DNA of 18,513 nucleotides from CAYLZO01 sp964387775 (GTDB taxonomy: Bacteria > Chloroflexota > Anaerolineae > JAAYZQ01): positions 1 to 18,513 of the forward strand of contig CAYLZO010000091.1 of NCBI GenBank assembly GCA_964387775.1, in the 5' to 3' direction. Below, piece after piece: positions 13,676-18,513 of the stretch. Position numbers and translations under genes: made by a program. The notes beneath the pieces are model-generated. The model did not search any database, had not been told where the DNA came from, and saw nothing but the letters and a program-made list of their open reading frames with translations. Numbering within the stretch: the stretch's first letter is position 1; the number at the start of each line of letters is the position of its first letter.

Positions 13676-14421
13676 GGTGCTCGACGATTCCCTTTCCAGC
13701 CAAATGCGTAACGAAGCGTGACGAAAAAAATAAAGTAGGTCGCCAACACGGTCCCCCGGAGGGTGCCGCTGACCTTGGAGCGCCCGCCCCGCCGCACCCG
13801 GTAGCGCACCGGGATCTCGGCGACGCTCGCGTCCCGGCGGGCGGCCTTGACCATCATCTCTGTCGGCCAGCCGAAGGTCATCTCGCGCATGGCCAGTTGC
13901 TCCAGCAGGTCGGCGCGGATGGCGCGAAATGGCCCCAGGTCGGTGACCTGCAACCGGTAGAGCAGACCCATCAGCCGCGAGACGAGCCAGTTTCCGAACC
14001 GGGCGTGAGGCGGCATGGCACCCGGTTCCATGCCACCCGCCATCCGCGAGCCGAGCACCAGGCCGGCCCGCCCAGCCGCGATAGGGGCCAACAACTCTGG
14101 GATCTGGGCCGGGTCGAAGCTGCCGTCGGCGTCGAGAAAGACCAGCACCTCGGCGTCCCGCGCCAGCGCGGCCCGAACCCCGGCGGCGCAGGCAGATCCG
14201 TAGCCGGCCGCCGGCTCGCGGATCACCACGGCGCCGGCCTCCTGGGCCACCTCGGCCGTCCGGTCGGTGGAGCCATTGTCCACGACGATGACCTCGTCCG
14301 CCACGTCCGGCGGGATCTCGGCGAGGACTCCGGGCAGGGGGATCTCTTCGTTGCGGGCCGGGATGATGACGGCCACCTTGAGATCCCTTCCGTTCCACTT
14401 CCCCGTCGCTCGGTCTGCCAT
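13672..14421 (-). CDS. Family 2 glycosyltransferase (dolichol-phosphate-mannose-synthase-like)
   Basis: 249 aa from the ATG at 14421. The GT-A fold motifs are VAVIIPARNEE, VIVVDNGSTDRT (about 46-55), FLDADGSFDP with the DxD pair D97/D99, GSRM and VTDLGPFRAIR. This group transfers sugars from nucleotide sugars, often to polyprenyl phosphate. The C-terminus has one hydrophobic stretch (ATYFIFFVTLRYAF) that may touch the membrane. A GTG at 14457 would give 12 more residues, but it lies upstream of the transcription start predicted from the promoter at 14461-14489. The nearest good Shine-Dalgarno (GGAGG) is 15 nt before 14421, longer than usual. It is translationally coupled to the radical SAM gene. 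Confidence 0.88.
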   Translation of the reverse strand: MADRATGKWNGRDLKVAVIIPARNEEIPLPGVLAEIPPDVADEVIVVDNGSTDRTAEVAQEAGAVVIREPAAGYGSACAAGVRAALARDAEVLVFLDADGSFDPAQIPELLAPIAAGRAGLVLGSRMAGGMEPGAMPPHARFGNWLVSRLMGLLYRLQVTDLGPFRAIRADLLEQLAMREMTFGWPTEMMVKAARRDASVAEIPVRYRVRRGGRSKVSGTLRGTVLATYFIFFVTLRYAFGWKGNRRAP

Positions 14422-14460
14422 GGGATGCTCGTTGCGCCTCCGTGATGATCTACTCACCCA

Positions 14461-14489
14461 AGTATACCTTAGGTCAGGAAACTTGACAA
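14461..14489 (-). promoter_or_regulatory. Promoter of the glycosyltransferase/radical SAM pair
   Basis: On the minus strand TTGTCA (14489-14484), a 17-nt spacer and TATACT (14466-14461). Transcription should begin near 14454, which excludes the GTG at 14457 as the start codon of the downstream gene. Confidence 0.8.
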
Positions 14490-14623
14490 GCTAGGTTTCC
14501 ATGCCCCGGGGCAGGCGTTTGGCCCTCGCCACAGGTTACCTGGGTCCGCTTTCGCTCTGCCGGGCTGCGCTCCGGCCAGAATTACGCAGGGAATCTATTT
14601 TTTTTGCGAACGCTATGGAAGTG
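14490..14623. other. Gap after the LysM gene
   Basis: A 12-bp perfect palindrome, TGCCCCGGGGCA, lies near 14502-14513, and GCCGG/CCGGC arms lie near 14558-14575. A T-run at about 14597-14604 reads rightward, but no rightward gene ends here. I see no coding sequence and no clear terminator for the leftward LysM gene. Confidence 0.4.
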
Positions 14624-15868
14624 CTACTCTGAGCCGCTCCAGGTGAAAGAGAAGAGTTCACCGGGTGGAGTCAGGAAACGACGGAGGATCTTGAGGGTGC
14701 CCGCCTGACCGCCCTCCATGGCGCGCACGGTCCAGCGGTAAGGCCCCGGCGGATAGTTGGCCAGGTCCAGGCTGTACGTCTGGTCGGTGGTGAAAAAGAA
14801 GCAGCAAGGGCTCTGGGCCTCATCCCACCAGACGAGGACGGCGAAATACTGCCCCAACTCCAGGGCCCCTTCCCACTGCCACCGGAGCTCCACCGGGCCC
14901 GAGTGCGTGGCCCCTCCCTCAGGAGCGAGGAGGGTCGGCGCTGGCAGGGGCCAAGAGGGTGTATCGGTTTCGGCCTCCCTGGACCCGGTCAAGACAGGTC
15001 GGGCTGCCAGGGCCGCCTCGGCAGAGGTCAGGGGAACGGTCAATATCTGGCCCCGGTAGACGAGGTCCGGGTTCTCCAGCCCACTGCTCTCGGCGATGGC
15101 TTCCACCGAGCTGCCGTAGCGGGCAGCGATGCGGGCCAGGGTCTCGCCCGGCTGGAGGACGTGAACGACCGTCCACGGCCCGAAGGTGGCACCCGCCGCA
15201 GGTTGGGGGCTGGGCGTCGGGGAGGATGTGGACGTAGGGGTAGGCGTAAGCGTGTCCGTCAAAGTAGGCGTGGGGGGGTCCGTGCGAGTTGGGGTGGGCG
15301 TCGCGGTCGGCGCCGGCGTCTGCGTGGGCCGGGGCGACGGGGATGGAGAGGGCGTATTGCCGGGGCTGGAGCTCGGCTCAGGCGGAACGGGGGAAGAAGA
15401 GGGCGTGGCCGTCGGCGCGGGAGAGGCCTGAAGGGTCGAGGTAGCGCTGGGGGCCAGTGCCGCGGTCGCCGCATCGGACGGCGCGACGGCAGCCACCGAC
15501 GTCGCCTGCTGAGAGGTCCCGATTGGCGAACGGAAGAGAAAAAATAGCCCACCGAGCACCACCGCAACGACCACGGCGGCGGCGACCCACCTCAAACGCC
15601 GGGGCCGGGGCCGGCGCTGCTGCAATCTCTCGCGAGGAGCAGGCACCGCAGCAGCAGCGACTCCTTCGCCACTTTCCACGGCCAAATAGCGCGGGCAATC
15701 GGACCAACTCTCTCCCAGGCAGGTGCTAGCTTGATAGGCCAGCTCCACCCCGAACGGGGACGGTTGGGCGTGGCAATAGTTGGCCAGATTCGGGTAGCCG
15801 TATCGCGTTTCACCGTCGTTGTACAGGCCCAGAAAGGGACACGTGGTGCCGGTCATCAAAGTGCGCAT
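14624..15868 (-). CDS. Membrane-anchored LysM protein with N-terminal Cys motif
   Basis: 414 aa from the ATG at 15868. The N-terminal cytoplasmic-side region has four Cys in a pattern (C10, C32, C50, C58; TTCPFLGLYND, NYCHAQ, TCLGE, DCPRYL) that I associate with Chloroflexota LysM proteins and that may bind a metal. One transmembrane helix follows (about 94-113), then a Ser/Thr/Pro linker of about 125 residues with TPTPT repeats, a LysM domain (VVHVLQPGETLARIAARYGS to YRGQILTVPL, about 257-303) that should bind peptidoglycan-like sugars, and a beta-rich fibronectin-like end with CC. The open frame reaches 16027, but the consensus promoter at 15911-15939 places the start downstream of about 15904. 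The ribosome site is weak; ATG 15856 is possible. Confidence 0.85.
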   Translation of the reverse strand: MRTLMTGTTCPFLGLYNDGETRYGYPNLANYCHAQPSPFGVELAYQASTCLGESWSDCPRYLAVESGEGVAAAAVPAPRERLQQRRPRPRRLRWVAAAVVVAVVLGGLFFLFRSPIGTSQQATSVAAVAPSDAATAALAPSATSTLQASPAPTATPSSSPVPPEPSSSPGNTPSPSPSPRPTQTPAPTATPTPTRTDPPTPTLTDTLTPTPTSTSSPTPSPQPAAGATFGPWTVVHVLQPGETLARIAARYGSSVEAIAESSGLENPDLVYRGQILTVPLTSAEAALAARPVLTGSREAETDTPSWPLPAPTLLAPEGGATHSGPVELRWQWEGALELGQYFAVLVWWDEAQSPCCFFFTTDQTYSLDLANYPPGPYRWTVRAMEGGQAGTLKILRRFLTPPGELFSFTWSGSE

Positions 15869-15910
15869 GAAATTCTGTTCATTGATTCTCGTCCCGTCTT
15901 TTTCGAGGCC

Positions 15911-15939
15911 ATTATAGGGGCACTTGACGGATCTGTCAA
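15911..15939 (-). promoter_or_regulatory. Consensus promoter of the LysM gene
   Basis: On the minus strand TTGACA (15939-15934), a 17-nt spacer and TATAAT (15916-15911), both perfect. Transcription is expected near 15904, 36 nt before the ATG at 15868. Confidence 0.88.
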
Positions 15940-15973
15940 AGCCAACCTGGGTGCAGGCCGGGTCGGGTGCACG

Positions 15974-16006
15974 AAAAAAGCTCCCCTGGCCGGAACCAGA
16001 GGAGCT
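15974..16006 (-). terminator. Leftward intrinsic terminator with no upstream gene
   Basis: Read leftward: AGCTCCTCTGG, loop TTCCGG, CCAGGGGAGCT, then a run of six T (one shared with the stem). The 11-bp stem has one mismatch (16000/15985). It is positioned upstream of the LysM promoter, between divergent promoters, so it does not follow any recognised leftward gene. Confidence 0.75.
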
Positions 16007-16009
16007 GAC

Positions 16010-16030
16010 AGGGTGCCGTGGAGGCACCCT
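16010..16030. ncRNA. Perfect 8-bp hairpin next to the orphan terminator
   Basis: AGGGTGCC, loop GTGGA, GGCACCCT. Together with the terminator at 15974-16006 it forms a two-hairpin block of about 57 nt that ends like a small RNA read leftward. No good leftward promoter is visible between 16031 and 16100, so an RNA gene is only a possibility. A transcriptional insulator between divergent genes is the alternative. Confidence 0.3.
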
Positions 16031-16038
16031 ATCCTAAT

Positions 16039-16067
16039 TTGACCGTTCTGCGGATTCGGCCTATAAT
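16039..16067 (+). promoter_or_regulatory. Promoter of the unnamed nuclease-like gene
   Basis: TTGACC (16039-16044), a 17-nt spacer and a perfect TATAAT (16062-16067). Transcription should start near 16074, 25 nt before the ATG at 16099. Confidence 0.85.
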
Positions 16068-16098
16068 CCCCCACGCAACTCGACACGGAGATTGGACC

Positions 16099-16839
16099 AT
16101 GTCCACCGAATCGCACACAAGCACACACGCCATCGGCACGCTGAACGAGGGGCCGCTCCACGCGGCGCTCAAGGCGTGGTACGCTAAACCCGGCGACCGA
16201 ACTGAGGTGGCGGTGGACGGATACGTCGTAGATCTGGTCCGCGGCGATCAACTCGTCGAGGTCCAGACGGCGGGCCTTGCGGCCATCAAGGCCAAGCTGC
16301 TCGACCTGGTGCCCCGCCATCCCCTGCGGCTGGTCTATCCCCTCGCCCGGGCCAAGTGGATCGTCAAACTGGCCGGCGACTTGGAGACGCAGAGCAGCCG
16401 CCGCAAGTCGCCCAAGCGCGGCGCCCTGGTCGAGGTCTTCTCCGAACTGGTGAGCTTTCCCCACCTGCTGGCCCATCCCAATTTTGCGCTGGAGGTGCTG
16501 TTTATCCACGAGGAGGAGGTCCGCCGCCACGAGCCGGGGCGGGCCTGGCGGCGCCGGGGCTGGGTGACCCACGAGCGGCGCCTGCTGGACGTGGTGGGCC
16601 GGCGGCGATTCGAATCGCCCACGGACCTGGGCGAATTGCTGCCCGCCGACCTGGCCGAGCCCTTCACCACCGCCGACCTGGCCGGGGCGCTGGGCCGGGG
16701 CCGCTGGCTGGCCCAAAAGATGGCCTACTGCCTGCGCGAGATGGGCGCCCTCGAGGTGGTGGGCAAACAGGGCAGAGCCTTCCTCTACACCCGCGCCAGA
16801 CCGCAGAATTCCGAGTTTGTCGAGGATCGACAAATGTGA
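16099..16839 (+). CDS. Unnamed protein: possible PD-(D/E)XK-like core plus winged helix
   Basis: 246 aa, ATG with GGAG eight bases upstream. I recognise the protein only as a conserved hypothetical. The first 90 residues read GTLNEGPLHAALKAWY, TEVAVDGYVVDLV, DQLVEVQT, then AAIKAKLLDLV. The spacing E17, D45, E54-x-Q56, K64 looks like the alpha-beta-beta-alpha core of PD-(D/E)XK nucleases (a D...ExQ version), with VDLVRGDQLVEVQT forming the two catalytic strands. After HPLRLVYPLARAKWIVKL there is a basic, Arg-rich middle. The end (FTTADLAGALGRGRWLAQKMAYCLREMGALEVVGKQGRAFLYT) resembles a winged helix-turn-helix. DNA binding is therefore plausible, and cleavage is speculative. Its last codons overlap the promoter and palindrome of the next gene. 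Confidence 0.8.
   Translation: MSTESHTSTHAIGTLNEGPLHAALKAWYAKPGDRTEVAVDGYVVDLVRGDQLVEVQTAGLAAIKAKLLDLVPRHPLRLVYPLARAKWIVKLAGDLETQSSRRKSPKRGALVEVFSELVSFPHLLAHPNFALEVLFIHEEEVRRHEPGRAWRRRGWVTHERRLLDVVGRRRFESPTDLGELLPADLAEPFTTADLAGALGRGRWLAQKMAYCLREMGALEVVGKQGRAFLYTRARPQNSEFVEDRQM
16816..16834. promoter_or_regulatory. Palindromic operator-like site over the -35 of the TPR gene
   Basis: TTTGTCGA, GGA, TCGACAAA: perfect 8-bp arms around a 3-base centre. It covers the -35 hexamer TTGTCG (16817-16822) and half the spacer, a common position for a repressor operator. It also encodes the last residues of the upstream gene. There is no T-run, so a terminator is less likely. Confidence 0.55.
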
Positions 16840-16845
16840 TAGAAT
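16817..16845 (+). promoter_or_regulatory. Promoter of the zinc-ribbon/TPR membrane gene
   Basis: TTGTCG (16817-16822), a 17-nt spacer and TAGAAT (16840-16845), directly after the TGA of the previous gene (16837-16839). Transcription is expected near 16852, giving a leader of about 44 nt. Confidence 0.7.
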
Positions 16846-16895
16846 GAGAGCACCCGATCCGGGAGGCCAGTTCAGCGAGGAACGGAGGGTGCCAA

Positions 16896-18470
16896 ATGCC
16901 AAACGCTGACCACGCAAGTGAGTTGCTCCGCCGAGGGATCGCCGCCGCCAAGGCCGGGCACAAAGAGGAAGCCCGCCGGCTCCTGATGCAGGTCGTCGAG
17001 CTGGAGGAGAAGAACGAACAGGCCTGGCTCTGGCTGAGCGGCGTCGTCGAAACCGCAGAGGATCGGCGCATCTGCCTGGAGAACGTCCTGGCCCTCAACC
17101 CGGACAATGCCCACGCCCAGGCCGGACTCGCCTACCTCGACCTACAGGCGCCGGAGCCCGAGACCGCCGTGGCTCCAGCCGCGCCCACTGCCCCGGCCGG
17201 GGAACGCTGTCCACGCTGCGAGGCCGAGGTCTCGCCCTCCGATTCTAGCTGCCCCGAGTGCAACCTGCCCCTCATCGTCGCCTGCCCGACCTGCGGCGAG
17301 TACGTCGACGTGGACCAGACGGCCTGCCCGGCCTGCGGCCAGCGCCTGGGCGATTTCCGAGAGGGTGCCCGCTACCACCTGGACCTGGCCCAGACCTACG
17401 TCGCCCAGCGCAAACTCGACCGGGCCGAAGCGGCCCTGGCCCGCGCCGAAGCAGAGGCCGGCGACGACGGCGAGGCGCTGAGACGCGTGGCCGAGCTCTA
17501 CGCCCAAGTAGGCCAGTGGGACCGGGCTACCGCGACCGGCGAGCGGGCCCTGGAACTCGCGCCGGACGATCCGGCCCTCCTGACCCAGATGGGCAGCCTC
17601 TACCACCAACTGTCGAGACCTGAAGAAGCCGAAGCGATGCATCGCCGGGCCGCGGAACAGATGGGTGACGATCCTGACGCGCTTCTGGAAATGGCCCAAC
17701 GCTACGCGGAGCGGGACAGCACCCGGCCCCAGGCCATCGCCCTCTTGCACCGCGTCATCGAAAAGAAGCCGATGCACGCCCAGGCGTTTCTGCTCCTGGG
17801 CGACGCCTACCTGGCCCAGGGGCGGCGCGGCCCGGCCCATCGGGCCTACGAGTCGGCTAGCAAGCTGACGTCGTCCTCGTCCAGCCTGGGCCGGGAAGCG
17901 CGCCAGCGGCTGCTCGAATTGCAGGCGGCGGCGAACCGGCAGCCCGGCCGCGCTCAAGCCGCGCCAGAAGCCCCCCGCAGGGCCAAGGCGCAGGAGCGGC
18001 CCGGCTGCGTCACCCTGTACGCCGTCCTGGCCGGCCTCGGCGCGCTCTTTGGCATCCTGGCCATCCTCGGGATGGTCCTGCTGATGACCGCCGGCCGGGA
18101 GATGATCGACCAGGCCCTCCAGATGCAGGACCCCAACATGGCGTTTCCCCTGGAGATGGGGACGCTGATGGGCATGGTCGGCGTCTATGCCCTGATCATG
18201 CTGGTCGTCAGCGGCGTCAACGGCACCCTGGCCATCGGCTTGTGGTACATGAAGAACTGGGCGCGCATCCTGGTCATCGTGCTCCAATCGCTGAGTCTGC
18301 TGGGCGGGATCGCCCAGGCGGCAATTTCGATCCTCTCCACCCGCCAGGCGCTGGCCGTCTATGGCGTGGAAGGCGTGCCGGTCTGTTACCTGGGCGGCTT
18401 TCTGGTCGGGTTCCTCATCCAGGTCTATATCATCTTCTGGTTCGTAGCCAACGGCGACCGGTTCGCGTGA
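16896..18470 (+). CDS. Zinc-ribbon/TPR membrane protein
   Basis: 524 aa, with GGAGG seven bases before the ATG. The N-terminus (about 1-85) is a TPR-like repeat pair with AWLWLSGVVETAEDRR and CLENVLALNPDN, a form I associate with Chloroflexota. Two zinc ribbons follow: C105/C108 with C119/C122, and C130/C133 with C144/C147. Several TPR repeats (about 155-345; for example ALARAEAEAGDDGEALRRVA and LELAPDDPALLTQMGSLYHQ) and a basic Ala/Pro linker precede four predicted transmembrane helices (about 371-393, 425-448, 455-480, 497-517). It looks like a membrane-tethered scaffold with its TPR part in the cytoplasm. A specific partner cannot be named. A short hairpin follows the stop codon. Confidence 0.85.
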   Translation: MPNADHASELLRRGIAAAKAGHKEEARRLLMQVVELEEKNEQAWLWLSGVVETAEDRRICLENVLALNPDNAHAQAGLAYLDLQAPEPETAVAPAAPTAPAGERCPRCEAEVSPSDSSCPECNLPLIVACPTCGEYVDVDQTACPACGQRLGDFREGARYHLDLAQTYVAQRKLDRAEAALARAEAEAGDDGEALRRVAELYAQVGQWDRATATGERALELAPDDPALLTQMGSLYHQLSRPEEAEAMHRRAAEQMGDDPDALLEMAQRYAERDSTRPQAIALLHRVIEKKPMHAQAFLLLGDAYLAQGRRGPAHRAYESASKLTSSSSSLGREARQRLLELQAAANRQPGRAQAAPEAPRRAKAQERPGCVTLYAVLAGLGALFGILAILGMVLLMTAGREMIDQALQMQDPNMAFPLEMGTLMGMVGVYALIMLVVSGVNGTLAIGLWYMKNWARILVIVLQSLSLLGGIAQAAISILSTRQALAVYGVEGVPVCYLGGFLVGFLIQVYIIFWFVANGDRFA

Positions 18471-18485
18471 TAGTATTATATCACG
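18466..18485 (+). terminator. Stop-codon hairpin after the TPR gene
   Basis: CGTGATA, loop GTATTA, TATCACG: a perfect 7-bp stem that includes the stop codon TGA at 18468-18470. There is no T-run after it (TCATTGTG follows), so it may be a weak terminator or an RNA 3'-end stabiliser. Confidence 0.35.
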
Positions 18486-18513
18486 TCATTGTGAGGCCCG
18501 TCGTTTGGGCCGC

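Noticed and set aside
12689..14398. One 569-residue leftward reading frame spanning the glycosyltransferase and radical SAM genes
   Set aside because: Its first 241 codons are an out-of-frame reading of the glycosyltransferase gene (Arg/Gly-rich, no motifs). The real protein starts at the ATG 13675 with CxxxCxxC soon after.
14557..14604. GC-rich hairpin followed by a T-run reading rightward
   Set aside because: The T-run is about 20 nt beyond the stem, and no rightward gene ends here.
15856..16917. 353-residue leftward frame opposite the nuclease-like gene
   Set aside because: It is antisense, its composition is typical of a high-GC shadow frame, and the region is already explained by a rightward gene with promoter and ribosome site.

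Overview
The window (18.5 kb, GC-rich) looks like a chromosomal segment of a Chloroflexota bacterium, probably Anaerolineae-like. This is an inference from protein style: Thr/Pro-rich 'TATPTPT' linkers, a LysM protein with an N-terminal Cys motif, a zinc-ribbon/TPR/membrane protein, a DUF2079 membrane protein and a lipoprotein built from cytochrome c repeats. There are no rRNA or tRNA genes, CRISPR arrays or transposases. Fourteen genes are supported, many with clear -35/-10 promoters that almost all have a 17-nt spacer.

Layout. (1) 106-3392, leftward operon: a small Cys-rich protein, then two B12-binding-type radical SAM proteins, ending in a good intrinsic terminator at 71-97. (2) 3600-5519, rightward: a CmoM-like methyltransferase, probably on a leaderless mRNA and divergent from operon 1, then a radical SAM/SPASM protein with its own promoter inside the methyltransferase 3' end. 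(3) 5627-6234, leftward: a TumE-type toxin/antitoxin pair with a GTGA stop/start overlap and its own promoter, visibly poorer in GC than its neighbours. (4) 6320-12504, leftward operon: a lipoprotein with five CxxCH haem motifs (containing an internal duplication), an ethylbenzene-dehydrogenase-type haem-binding protein, a DUF2079 membrane protein and a DUF2064/TIGR04282 glycosyltransferase. (5) 12689-14421, leftward: a family 2 glycosyltransferase translationally coupled (ATGA) to a radical SAM/SPASM-like protein. (6) 14624-15868, leftward: a membrane-anchored LysM protein. (7) 16099-18470, rightward: an unnamed protein with a possible PD-(D/E)XK-like core plus a winged-helix-like tail, then the zinc-ribbon/TPR/membrane protein.

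How they fit. Operon 4 looks like an envelope electron-transfer or gas/ion-linked system with membrane and sugar-transfer partners. Region 5 looks like surface or lipid glycan assembly. Four radical SAM enzymes lie within 14 kb, with no recognisable substrate gene beside them.

The most unusual feature is a set of short-period (7-9 nt) degenerate tandem repeats with different sequences but the same architecture. They lie at gene junctions and inside one coding sequence (1-67, 1592-1649, 7006-7074, 8004-8035, 8694-8756, 9852-9886). One 63-nt heptamer array is inserted in frame in the DUF2079 gene, and another supplies the stop and start codons of two adjacent genes. A leftward terminator with a preceding hairpin (15974-16030) has no gene upstream of it and may belong to a small RNA or an attenuator.
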